This document shows positions 46,682-56,494 of a DNA stretch of 64,000 nucleotides, piece by piece. The DNA lies in the NCBI GenBank assembly GCA_958295895.1, contig CATQHI010000014.1, positions 1 to 64,000 on the forward strand. Reading direction: 5' to 3'. The notes beneath the pieces were generated by a model. It worked only from the letters and a program-made list of their open reading frames with translations, did no database searches and was not told the DNA's origin. Numbering within the stretch: position 1 is the first letter of the stretch; every line of letters starts with the position of its first letter. Source of the stretch: Saprospiraceae bacterium. Lineage in GTDB: Bacteria > Bacteroidota > Bacteroidia > Chitinophagales > Saprospiraceae. Both the position numbers and the translations under genes were made by a program.

Positions 46682-48457
46682 GTGCTATTTTGGCGGGGTA
46701 CCAAATTAGTACCCTTGCGCTCGTTTTACTGGCTTTGCACCTGCGGCCCCGCCCTGCTTTTGATCCTCATGGGTTGTAATAACTCGGCGGACGAACCTCC
46801 TGGGGAGGGATTCGGCCGACGAGTAGCACCGAATGTGCTGTGGATCGTGTGTGAGGATATGAGTCCGCTGATCGCGGCCTTCGGGGACTCGACGATACAG
46901 ACGCCGAACCTGAGCAGATTGGCGGCGCGGGGGGTGCGCTTTCCGAATACCTTCAGCGTGGCCGGGGTGTGTGCGCCAAGTCGTAACGCGATCGCTACGG
47001 GGATGTACCCCATCAGTATCGGGGGGCATAATATGCGGACGCAGTACAATGTGGAGGGCCTACTGGAGATCGGCCTACCGGGCGAGTACGGGGCCCTGCC
47101 GCCGCCGGAGGTGAAGATGATGTCGCAGGTGCTGCGCGAGCACGGCTACTTTACGACCAATAACGAGAAGACGGACTACCAGTTTGAGGCACCGAAGACG
47201 GCCTGGGACGAGCAGGGACCGCAGGCGCACTACCGGCACCGGCCGGTGGGGCAGCCTTTCTTCAGCATTTTCAACCTGGAGATCACCCACGAGAGTCAGG
47301 TGTGGGACCGGCGCCGGGCGGTCATGCGCTTCCGGGAGGGCTTTGAGACGGATACCTTTCCGCTTGCTGACTACGAGGGCTGGTACGGGGACGAGCGGCC
47401 CGACATTGAACTACCCGCAGATCTGGAAATCACCGTGCCCCCCTACCTGGCCGATACCGAGCCGACGCGGCAGGACGTCCGGCGGGTGTACGACAACATC
47501 CGCATCATGGACCGGCAGGTCGGTTTCTTACTGGACCAACTGGAGCAGGACGGGCTGACGGATTCGACCATTGTCTTTTTTTACAGCGACCACGGGGGGC
47601 CACTGCCCCGGCAGAAGCGCCTGCTCTACGACTCAGGCCTCCGGGTGCCGATGATCGTCGCCTGGCCCGACGGGCAGCGGGCAGGGGAGATCGACAGTAT
47701 GCTCTTCAGCTTCGTCGATTTTGCGCCCTCGGTGCACAGTATGGCGGGCATCGCGCCGGCGGACTACCTACAGGGGCAGGCCAACTTCGGCGAGTACAAG
47801 GCACCGGAGCGGGAGTACGTGTACGCGGCTAGTGACCGACTGGACGGCTTTTACGACCGCATCCGGGCGGTGCGCGATCACCGCTTCAAGTACCTGCGTA
47901 ACTACTACCCCGAGCGCGACTACTACCTACCGGTGGTGTACCGCGAGCAGATGGCCTCGATGCAGGAGCTACTGCGGCTACGCGATGCCGGTCAGCTCAG
48001 CGACGCCCAGGCCCAGTGGTTCCGCAAGACCAAGGACCCGGAAGAGCTCTTCGATACCCACAACGACCCCTACGAACTGGAGAACCTGGCCGGCCGGCCG
48101 GAGTACGCCGACAAGCTGGCCGAGCTACGCGGCGCGATGGACGAGTGGCTGGAGCGGGTGGGCGACCTTGGTGCGGTGCCGGAGGTAGAACTCGTACAGC
48201 AGTTCTGGAATGGATTGGATGAGATGCCGGTCACGGGTCGGCCGCAACTGCGTCGTGATAGTCTGGGGCGCTTCGTACTGGAGAGCAAGACGCCGGGAGC
48301 GCAGATCGCCTACCGCCTGCTGCCCGAGGATGAGCGCGTGGAGGGCTGGCGGGTGTATACCGAGCCGATTGATTTCGATCTCGATAGCGGGGATACCTTG
48401 CGGGCGGTGGCGCAGCGGATCGGGTACCGGGAGAGTGGGGTGAGTGAGGGGTGGTGA
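46682..48457 (+). CDS. Sulfatase / arylsulfatase A-like
   Basis: APNVLWIVCEDMSPLIAAFGDSTIQTPNLSRLAARGVRF...GVCAPSRNAIATGMYP (C-x-P-S-R). Signal region LCTCGPALLLILMGC carries the dispersed repeat. Confidence 0.94.
   Translation: MLFWRGTKLVPLRSFYWLCTCGPALLLILMGCNNSADEPPGEGFGRRVAPNVLWIVCEDMSPLIAAFGDSTIQTPNLSRLAARGVRFPNTFSVAGVCAPSRNAIATGMYPISIGGHNMRTQYNVEGLLEIGLPGEYGALPPPEVKMMSQVLREHGYFTTNNEKTDYQFEAPKTAWDEQGPQAHYRHRPVGQPFFSIFNLEITHESQVWDRRRAVMRFREGFETDTFPLADYEGWYGDERPDIELPADLEITVPPYLADTEPTRQDVRRVYDNIRIMDRQVGFLLDQLEQDGLTDSTIVFFYSDHGGPLPRQKRLLYDSGLRVPMIVAWPDGQRAGEIDSMLFSFVDFAPSVHSMAGIAPADYLQGQANFGEYKAPEREYVYAASDRLDGFYDRIRAVRDHRFKYLRNYYPERDYYLPVVYREQMASMQELLRLRDAGQLSDAQAQWFRKTKDPEELFDTHNDPYELENLAGRPEYADKLAELRGAMDEWLERVGDLGAVPEVELVQQFWNGLDEMPVTGRPQLRRDSLGRFVLESKTPGAQIAYRLLPEDERVEGWRVYTEPIDFDLDSGDTLRAVAQRIGYRESGVSEGW
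46734..46756 (-). repeat. Dispersed GC-rich repeat copy (sulfatase signal peptide)
   Basis: TTTGCACCTGCGGCCCCGCCCTG; encodes LCTCGPAL. Confidence 0.8.
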
Positions 48458-48722
48458 GGGGTGGTGTTGCGGTGGGTGATCTGAACATGGGTTGCACCCC
48501 ATTAGGGAGGGGGTCCACCTTCTACTGCTAATTGGTAGCACTACATGTATAGCCTGTAGACCACCCCCACCCGGCTGCTACCGGGGCTGGTCGAATCCTG
48601 TCTCCCCTTAACCCGAAAAACTCTTGACACACTTTGTGCAATACTCCCCCATACACTAGAGTATGAGAGAAGCTATGAAATTATAAGCCTTAAATCTACA
48701 CTCTTAGTTTTGTTTTACTAAC

Positions 48723-49166
48723 CTATTTCTTTGGCTTATATCTTACCTCTTCTGGTACTTGAGAGAGCAGTAATTTACCATCTTCCTCACTCAGTTTTCT
48801 TAAAACTGGAATTGTTCGAGCATTTAGAGATGGATCATCGTGGTATTCAAAATAATGAATTGAATTGGGATCGACATTAAATTCATAATCTGAACCTGGC
48901 CTTGCCGATGTTTTAATTGATACTTCTCTACCTTCTCCGATAGCCACAACCGTTTCAATGTGTGTGTTTCTTCCGATCTCGCCAATTAGTAATCCGTCTA
49001 TATAAATCTTGTTTTCAGATGCTAGTCCGATATTGAAAGTTGGATTTATTACATAGATTGTTGCTGTTTCTGAGTTAGTAATATCTCCAACTTCATTCAT
49101 ATATTGAGCACCATTGAAACAGGAAAATGTTGTAATGGCCAAGACTAACAGCACAATGTATTTCAT
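48723..49166 (-). CDS. Putative lipoprotein of unknown function, AT-rich
   Basis: MKYIVLLVLAITTFSCFNGAQYMNEVG (lipobox LTTFSC-like). Confidence 0.6.
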   Translation of the reverse strand: MKYIVLLVLAITTFSCFNGAQYMNEVGDITNSETATIYVINPTFNIGLASENKIYIDGLLIGEIGRNTHIETVVAIGEGREVSIKTSARPGSDYEFNVDPNSIHYFEYHDDPSLNARTIPVLRKLSEEDGKLLLSQVPEEVRYKPKK

Positions 49167-49542
49167 GGTAGTAGAATTTGGGTTTGAAAATATTGATGAA
49201 ATTGCTATTAAAATTAAACCGTGAAAGACGGTTTTGGTATAGCGATTATAGATCATTCCATGATGCTATCCTAATTTAACTGAAAATAAGCGTATCGGTT
49301 GTCAAAACTTGGCAATGATTACGATCAATAGGTATTATGGCAATAATACTTCGTTGAGAAGTTCATTTCTGTGAAGAAAATCATAAACATTGTTAGCGAT
49401 ATGTTAAGATCCCTAAAGCAATGACTCCTTCTCATAATCGTAGTTCTTAGCTTCACTAAAAAGTGTTAGTCCTTCCAAAGTTGTTATAAATGTCCAAACC
49501 GATTTATGCTTATCATATTGTCTATATCTTTAAAGTGACAAG

Positions 49543-50700
49543 TATACTCGGCGCGGTCATCTTATGTGAAAAGTGGGGAAGCACCGATCTTGGAGGTGTC
49601 AAGCCATCCAACCCATGTACTTCCCCGTGATCAGCGAAGCTGACCTTGAACAAGCAAGGTACCATCAAATCCATTCTGCCCACCACGTGATCCGCCAGCG
49701 CATGCACTATCTGATCCTGCGCGCTCAGGGCTTCGGCCCGGGGCAGTGCGCTAAGATCCTAGGCATTCACCCCAACACGGCCACCCACTGGGCCAAGTGC
49801 TACCTGGCGGAGGGCTTAGCGGGCTTGCTGCGTTATGCCCCCTGCCGTCCAGCCAGTGCGCTCATCCAGCATCGGAGCGAGCTGTGCGCAGCCTTCACCT
49901 CCGAGCCGCCCCGCTCTATCGCCCAGGCCGCTCAAGTTATCGCGCAGCGTACCGGACTACGACGGGGGCTGACCCAGACGCGTCGTTTTATCAAGCACAC
50001 CCTGGGCATGAAGTGTCGCCGCTTCCGCTGCCTGCCCGGTGGTAAGCTCTCCTTAGCAGAACTCGCTGCCCGGCAACTCGCTTTTTTGCGCGACACCCTG
50101 CAGCCCCTCCTGGAACAATCCGCTACCGAAGCCATCGACCTGTACTTCGTGGATGCGGCCCATCCCGTGCAAGGCTTTCACACCGGCCGGGTATGGAGCC
50201 CCCAACCCTTGGCGGTTCGTACTCCGTCGGGACGTCACCGCCTCAACATCCTCGGTGCCCTGGATAGTCACCGCCAGGAGCTCTACAGCATCACGACACC
50301 AGACTACATTCAAGCTACTACGGTGGTCGAACTGCTGAACTTACTGCGCCAGGAACGCCCCGGCCGGCCTATCTACCTGGTATTAGACAATGCCCGCTAT
50401 CAGCGCTGTACCTTGGTCCAGCAGGCTGCCCAACAACTCGACATCCAGTTGGTCTACTTACCGGCCTACTCCCCCAACCTGAACCTGATCGAGCGCTTTT
50501 GGAAGTTCCTCAAAAAGCAGGCTCTGGCCGGCTATCACTTTGCCACCAAGCAGGAGTTCGAGGAGGCGATCTACTGGTTTATCGACGAGGTCAACAACGG
50601 CGAGCATCAGGCACAACTGCGCACTTTACTCGCACCTAACTTCCAGCAGCTGCTCAAACCACCCGCAGACTTTTCACATAAGGTGGCCGCGTGAAGTATA
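49543..50700 (+). mobile_element. IS630-family insertion sequence, transposase CDS 49573/49615-50694
   Basis: Transposase with winged-helix N-terminus and DDE motifs (DLYFVDAAHPVQGF, YLVLDNARYQRC, YLPAYSPNLNLIERFWKFLKKQ). TIRs TATACTCGGCGCGGTCATCTTATGTGAAAAGT / TATACTTCACGCGGCCACCTTATGTGAAAAGT(rc); TA target duplication. Confidence 0.93.
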
Positions 50701-51121
50701 GTGTTAAATTTGAGTTTGAAAAATCTGTAGGAAAATTCTTGCTTAATCACGAACTGCTGCCCTAGGACCGCCTTTGATGGCGATTTGTCTGTCGCCTAAC
50801 GTGAGGCTGTGCAAAAAATCAAAATGTTTGAAAAGCCCCCATCGAATATTTGGTTTCATGCCGATGCGAGCGTTCTATCAAAACAATATAATTAAAGCTT
50901 ATATTAAAAGCAAAGCGCATTTCGACCGCGCAGCGGCGGATTGAGCTTTTGCACAGTCTGACGCTTGTCGCCACGCAGCCCGCCATCGCCAGCTTACTTT
51001 GCTGGATCGGACTTACTTTTGATTACCCATAAAACACCACCGGAGTCTCCCCAGCACCATTGGCGGGTTGACGCTGGCGACTTTGTTGGGCGAGTATGTC
51101 AAGTACTGAAGCAGGTGATGT

Positions 51122-51766
51122 TCACCAGTTGTGCTGGTTTACACTTAAGCGGTTTGGTAAGGCGATACTTGTAGAAGTAATAAGTGGCAAACCTGTACTG
51201 TCTTTACCAATAAATTTAAAATCAGAGACCATTTTTAAATCAAATGCAGCATCAAATTCCACAAATCTAAACGACAAGTTTACGTACCCTTCAGCCCATA
51301 AACCCCTATCTAGCCATGAAATCTTGAATGGCACAATCTCATCAGTTCTTTCGAAGTGGGTAATAACCGCCGCGGATCTATTAACACTATAATCTCCTTT
51401 CCATAAAGTACTATCGGAAAATTGTTCTTGGTCGACGTTGTAGACTTTTGGTCCAATAGTGAGCTGAACTGACTCTTTGTCTCCGAACAACACTATTCGT
51501 CCCGTTGAAAATGTATCTGATTCAATTGCTGCAATCTGTATTGCCTTCTCGCCAAAGAGAATTTGTTTGTATCGATTCATCTTCGCCGTGTCCGCAGCTA
51601 GATATATTGTGGTATGCACAAGTAATGAATCGTAATTATGCTTCTTTTGAGTATCGTACACAACTTCTACTGACTGCCCTGATACATAAGTAGAAAGTAT
51701 ATATATCAATATTAATTGGCTAACTTTTACCAATCTGATTAGATTTAAATACATGATAACTTTCAT
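51122..51766 (-). CDS. Secreted protein of unknown function, cassette-like AT-rich gene
   Basis: Signal peptide LVKVSQLILIYILSTYVSGQ; bracketed by GTTRGGCGAC / CGCCCAAC elements. Confidence 0.6.
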   Translation of the reverse strand: MKVIMYLNLIRLVKVSQLILIYILSTYVSGQSVEVVYDTQKKHNYDSLLVHTTIYLAADTAKMNRYKQILFGEKAIQIAAIESDTFSTGRIVLFGDKESVQLTIGPKVYNVDQEQFSDSTLWKGDYSVNRSAAVITHFERTDEIVPFKISWLDRGLWAEGYVNLSFRFVEFDAAFDLKMVSDFKFIGKDSTGLPLITSTSIALPNRLSVNQHNW

Positions 51767-52049
51767 ATTATGTCTTCGTGGATGTCTTATCGCCTATCGT
51801 GATTAACCGTCACTCGCTGATACCATCACTATTTGAAGCAACTAGTGGAACAGCCGGTAAATATCGTTACAATGATAAAGCTCTGATAGCACAGCAAATA
51901 CTCATTTTCGGATCAATCCACTTGTAATGTTTTTCAAGTTACCCCACTAGCCGCCCTGCTCTCGTTATCTGAATGGTCGTTGTCAAATTGCGTCTCTTTT
52001 GCTTTTGGTTTGTGTAGTGTGGGTTCTCTATACTCTGCGGGCTTGCTCG

Positions 52050-52240
52050 TGCCGGCTTTAATGCCGGCATGTCGCCCAACAAGCGGGTTCACGCATTGCG
52101 TATATTCCCGCCATGGGCGCGCAATTATTGCGTGTAACCAGCAAGATCCTGTTAGTTATACGCAACTCGTCAGCAAATTTTCTTCCACACTGCGCTTTCA
52201 ACCCAGTTGACGTGAAACTACCATATTCTGTTGGTTATAC
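52050..52240 (-). repeat. attC-like recombination-site structure with adjoining hairpin
   Basis: Minus strand GTATAACTAACAGG...CTGGTTACACGCAATAATTGCG...CGCAATGCGTGAACCCGCTTGTTGGGC (84 nt between cores, 52074-52157), second core copy GTATAACCAACAG at 52230-52240, then hairpin TGCCGGC-ATTAAA-GCCGGCA. Confidence 0.5.
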
Positions 52241-52326
52241 GCAACTCAGTTCGTTATTTTAGGTCTCAGGACTCAGCATAACCGAGATTTGCTTTAGGTG
52301 ATTGAACAGGCATCTGCTTGCTAACC

Positions 52327-52683
52327 TTACTCGTGGATAATCACGCTAACATTGTCCATCTCGATGAACTTGCTTCCTCCGTGAAAGGAACTATTGATAT
52401 AGTCAAAATTCTTTTCGAAAAGCTCGAGTAGTTCCTGATTCACAAGGTTGCCAGTAGTAATCCAAAGTAACATTTCTGGCTTCCCCCTGATAATTCTTTG
52501 ATGAGGGAAGTCCTTATCCTTGGATACAATTACTACAGTGGAAGAGCTGTATTCTTCAATCAGTTCTAAGTCAGAAGTAAGGTTACTCTTTGGTAAATCT
52601 AGGGTATGGATTGCGTCCACTCCCGACTGCATCAACCAGTCCCGAAGCTTTCTAGGAAGTTGTGCGTCAATCAAATATTGCAT
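52327..52683 (-). CDS. DUF5615 PIN-like toxin
   Basis: MQYLIDAQLPRKLRDWLMQSGVDAIHTLDLPKSNLTSDLELIEEYSSSTVVIVSKDKDFPHQRI. Confidence 0.88.
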   Translation of the reverse strand: MQYLIDAQLPRKLRDWLMQSGVDAIHTLDLPKSNLTSDLELIEEYSSSTVVIVSKDKDFPHQRIIRGKPEMLLWITTGNLVNQELLELFEKNFDYINSSFHGGSKFIEMDNVSVIIHE

Positions 52684-52920
52684 TTAGGCAGCAGTAGTTA
52701 GCCGAATCGACTTTACTTCTGCCAGTCGTGATGCAAACACGAGACAGGCCTGTAAATCTTCTTTCTCTAGATCCTCATAGTCCTCAAGAATCTCAGTAGT
52801 TGTCATTCCTGCGGCTAGTAGATCTAAGACCATAGTTACAGGGTAGCGTAAATTCCTAATAGTTGGCTTCCCAAAAAGAACATCTGGATTAAGGGTGATG
52901 CGGTGGAGAAGGTCATTCAT
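52684..52920 (-). CDS. DUF433 antitoxin
   Basis: LLHRITLNPDVLFGKPTIRNLRYPVTMVLDLLAAGMTTTEILEDYEDLEKEDLQACLVFASRLAE; precedes the DUF5615 toxin on the same strand. Confidence 0.88.
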   Translation of the reverse strand: MNDLLHRITLNPDVLFGKPTIRNLRYPVTMVLDLLAAGMTTTEILEDYEDLEKEDLQACLVFASRLAEVKSIRLTTAA

Positions 52921-53053
52921 AACGATAGGTATTGTCTCATACCAAGATAGCATTTCTGCAGCTTTTTCTCTTCACAGAAGCGGTTAGGTTGTTCTTGTTT
53001 GACTCGCGCCCGATAAAACATCATCCAAACGCAAATTCTTAGCTCGCGGTTCG

Positions 53054-53302
53054 GATCGGCATTAGCCGATCTTGCTCAACAAATCGCTACACGCATTACG
53101 TATAGCCCCCCCCACCTACATCAACATCCTGACGTGAATACGCCGAGTTGACATAAGTACCCCCACCCCCACGTTGTGTACATGCAAGAGAACCGGACGA
53201 GCACGGCTTCGCTCCCCATGCGTCGAACCGCCTGTCTCGACCCCTAACCTTGGACTCCAGTCCATAACACCGCCTAAAATAGCACACGTCGACTGGTTAT
53301 AC
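53054..53302 (-). repeat. Second attC-like structure with adjoining hairpin
   Basis: Hairpin GATCGGC-ATTA-GCCGATC (53054-53071), GCTCAAC (rc GTTGAGC) at 53074-53080, CACGCATTACGTATA at 53090-53104, GGTTATAC at 53295-53302; same order and spacing as the copy at 52050. Confidence 0.45.
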
Positions 53303-53304
53303 CC

Positions 53305-53328
53305 TTAGCACCTGCGCCCGCGCCCGCC
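53305..53328 (-). repeat. Dispersed GC-rich repeat copy abutting the DUF1080 stop codon
   Basis: TTAGCACCTGCGCCCGCGCCCGCC. Confidence 0.8.
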
Positions 53329-53925
53329 TATTTCGCTAGCGGTGTGATCACGATATTACGCCACCGCACCCGAATCCCACCCCCGTCGTGAATCTGTAGC
53401 GCAATACCTCCTTTGCCCTCGCCGATCTTTTCATCCGTCAGCGTGACCATCTCCTCGCCGTTCAGCCAGGAGGTAACCGTAGGCCCCTCAGCGCGAATCT
53501 TCAGCGTATTCCACTCCCCCATTTTCAGGTACTTATCCTTCTCCGGATCGGGCTTGATGAGCCAGCCGCGACCGTAGGATTCGTAGATGCCGCCGGTATC
53601 GTGACCGGGGGGTGCTACCTCTACCTGCCAACCACTGACCCGGGTGCCCTCCACCGAGGAGCGGATGAACACGCCGCTGTTGCCGTCTGCCTCCTGTAAA
53701 AACTCCAGCGTGAGCTCGAAGTCCTTGTAGTTTTCATCCGTACTCAGGTAGCCGTAGGCGCCGTCGGGGCCACTCTCGCAGATGATCTCACCATCTTCGA
53801 CGTACCAGCGCTCGGTGCCGTGGGCGGTCCAGCCGTCGAGGTTCTCGCCGTTGAAGAGGGCGGTGGTGGTGGGGCGGTTGCAGGTGAGTAGGAGGAGGGC
53901 TAGGGCGGCTAGGGGGAGTGCTTTC
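53328..53925 (-). CDS. DUF1080 (3-keto-disaccharide hydrolase-like) lipoprotein
   Basis: LFNGENLDGWTAHGTERWYVEDGEIICESGPDGAYGYLSTDENYKDFELTLEFLQEADGNSGVFIRSS. Confidence 0.9.
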
Positions 53926-53978
53926 ATGCGGTGTTGGTGTAAGCTCGGAAGATAGGTAACTCGCAACAACCTCGCTAG

Positions 53979-55250
53979 TCAGACCCCCGCCCCGCCCACC
54001 ACCACCTCCCAATCCAACTCCGGCCGCAAATACCGCCCCGCCAGCTCCCGCACCTCCCCCGCCGTAATGCCCCGGATCGTCTCATCCAAGCGCTGCAGGT
54101 GCCCCACCGGATCGTACGCCTTAATGATCGCCGAGCGGTAGCGCCCACTCACCGCCAGCGGTCCGTCTAGGTCCATGACTAGGCCGCCGATCAGGTAGGC
54201 GCGCACCATATCGAGCTCGCGGGCGGGCACCAGGTCCTGCCGCAATTTGTCCATCTCAGTAAGGATCTCACGGCGCACCTCGGCGACGTTTTCATTGGCT
54301 ACGTCAGCGGCGATGCCGAAGGTGCCGTCGAAACGGTAGGTATCCAGATCGGAGTCGATACCGTAGGTGAAGCCCTTCTCCTCGCGGATGTTGCGCATGA
54401 GCCGGCTGCCGTAGTAGCCCCCCAGGATCGTCTCCAGCACGCACAGCCCCGGATAGTCCGGATCGGTAATCTTGAAGCCGCGGCGGCCCCGGCGGATCAT
54501 CGTCTGCTGCGCCCGCGGCCGGTGCAGTTGCAGTACCCGGGGCTCGGAGGTAGTGACGCGGTAGGCAGGCTCGGCGGCTCGCGTACCAGTAGATAGCTGA
54601 CCGAAGGTCGCCTCTAGCAGCCGTTCTACCTCTTCACTCAGCTGACCGACCACCCGCAGCGTAGCATTCGCAGCACCATAGTACTGCCGGTAGTGGTGCC
54701 GGATGTCGTCCAGTGTCAGTGCCTCGTACTCTTCCTTCGTCCCCCCGTATCCGTAGGGATTGTCCTTCCCGAAAGCGGCCTCGGAGAGCATCCGGTAGGC
54801 CAGGGTGTCCGGATCCTGAAGATCCTCGCGTAGCTGTTGCTTACTGCGCTTGATGTAGCGTTTCAGTTCCTTAGCGGGGAAGGTAGGGGCGGCCACGACC
54901 TCGGCCATAGCGGGCAGGAGGCGGGCGGCGTGCTTGGTGATGGTGGCCAGACTCAGATTTGCCGTGTCGTAATCTTCCGGCGTATGTAGCGCCGTACCGT
55001 ACTGTTCGAACAAGGACTCCAGCGCGGTAGCCGAGTAACTCGCACTCCCCTCCGTAAGCAGTGCATTCGTAGCGGCCGCTAGTAGCGGCTGAGCCTCGTA
55101 GGGCCGGCCGGCGCGCCAGATCAGCTCCACGGTCAGAATGGGCGCCTGGGTGACGTGAATGGCTACTACGCGTAGGCCGTTACTCAGTGTCCACTCCTGC
55201 GCGGGCGCCAGCCCGGGCACCTTAGGTATATGTACGCTTGGTGCAAGCAC
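53979..55250 (-). CDS. M16 family peptidase-like protein
   Basis: WTLSNGLRVVAIHVTQAPILTVELIWRAGRPYEAQPLLAAATNALLTEGSASYSA...GGYYGSRLMRNIREEKGFTYGIDS; no HxxEH. Confidence 0.9.
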   Translation of the reverse strand: MLAPSVHIPKVPGLAPAQEWTLSNGLRVVAIHVTQAPILTVELIWRAGRPYEAQPLLAAATNALLTEGSASYSATALESLFEQYGTALHTPEDYDTANLSLATITKHAARLLPAMAEVVAAPTFPAKELKRYIKRSKQQLREDLQDPDTLAYRMLSEAAFGKDNPYGYGGTKEEYEALTLDDIRHHYRQYYGAANATLRVVGQLSEEVERLLEATFGQLSTGTRAAEPAYRVTTSEPRVLQLHRPRAQQTMIRRGRRGFKITDPDYPGLCVLETILGGYYGSRLMRNIREEKGFTYGIDSDLDTYRFDGTFGIAADVANENVAEVRREILTEMDKLRQDLVPARELDMVRAYLIGGLVMDLDGPLAVSGRYRSAIIKAYDPVGHLQRLDETIRGITAGEVRELAGRYLRPELDWEVVVGGAGV

Positions 55251-55277
55251 GATTAAAGTGTGTGAACCCTCCCAACG

Positions 55278-56397
55278 CTAGTTAGACAACATCACCGGCA
55301 TCACCAGCATCATAATATCCTCCCCGCTCTCCTGCTCGGTAGGCACCAGGATACCGGCCCGCGTAGCCGTACTCATCTCCAGTTTCACCTCCTCGCCTTC
55401 CAGCACATTTAGCATCTCGACGAGAAACTTGGCATTGAAGCCGATCTGTAGCGGCTCCCCCTCGTAACTACAGCTCAGTTGCTCGGTAGCCTCGTTGCTG
55501 AAGTCGAGGTCCTGCGCACTCACCGTCAGGCTACCGTCGGCGATGTTGAGGATCACCTGATTGGTGGTCTTGTTGGCGTAGATCACAATCCGCTTCAGGC
55601 TGTTTTGGAAGTCGGAGCGGCTTACTGTCAGCACGTTGGGATTATCGGCCGGGATTACGGCGTTGTAGTCCGGGTAGCGGGCGTCGATCAGGCGACAGGC
55701 TAGCTTGGTGTCGCCGTACTCGAAAAAGGCGTTGGATTTATCGAAGCTCACCTTCACCGTGACGTCGGAGTGCGGCAGGGCCCCCTTGAGCAGGTTCAGC
55801 GCCTTCTTCGGGATGATGAAGCTACTCGTCAGCTCCCCCCTCCACGTCGTTAAGGCTGTACTTTACTAGTTTGTGGGCATCGGTAGCGACCATGACCAGT
55901 TTCGAGAAGTCGACCTGGAAGTACACCCCCGTCATGGCCGGCCGCAGCTCATCGGTCGAGGTAGCGAAGAGCGTCTTGTTGATACCCTCCAGCAGGCTGG
56001 CCGCCGTCACGCTAATCTCATCGGCCTCGCTCGGCGTCGGGATGTCGGGATAGTCCCCCCCGGGCTCCCCGGCCAGTTTATACTTTCCGTAGGCAGAGGT
56101 GATGGAAATACCGTAGTTATCCTCGTTCACGTCGAAGGTGATCGGCTGCTGCGGCAGAGCTTTGAGCGTATCGATCAGAATGCGGGCGGGCACGGCCACT
56201 TGTCCGTCACCATCGGCATTGACTTCCAGGCTCGTCACCACGCTGGTTTCCAGGTCCGTAGCGGCAATCTCAAGGGTCTTACCCGTGATCGTAAACAAGA
56301 AATCTTCCAGGATCGGCAGCACCGGATTTGAGGCGATGGCGCCCCCGGCAAGCTGTAATTTCTTCTGCAGGTCAGCGCTCGAAACGGAAAATTTCAT
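55278..56397 (-). CDS. dnaN: DNA polymerase III beta subunit (sliding clamp); frame broken by +1 in a 6-nt homopolymer (55835-55840)
   Basis: N-part MKFSVSSADLQKKLQLAGGAIASNPVLPILEDFLFTITGKTLEIAATDLETSVVTSL; C-part VSFDKSNAFFEYGDTKLACRLIDARYPDYNAVIPADNP..EDIMMLVMPVMLSN. Removing one base joins NDVEGELTSSFIIPKKALN. Confidence 0.95.
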
Positions 56398-56469
56398 AGT
56401 GGTGGTGGCTTTGGGCAAACATAGGGAATTAGTGGGGTAGTAGGGTAGTTCTGTAGTAGGTAGTTCGGT

Positions 56470-56491
56470 AGGGGGCGGGGCCGCAGGTGCG
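56470..56491 (+). repeat. Dispersed GC-rich repeat copy just after the TonB receptor stop
   Basis: AGGGGGCGGGGCCGCAGGTGCG. Confidence 0.85.
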
Positions 56492-56494
56492 GTG

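Noticed and set aside
53130-53250. Possible group II intron fragment (minus strand GAGCGAAGCCGTGCTCGTCCGGTTCTC)
   Set aside because: Only a short stretch resembles intron core sequence; no reverse transcriptase ORF or domain V/VI structure recognisable by eye.
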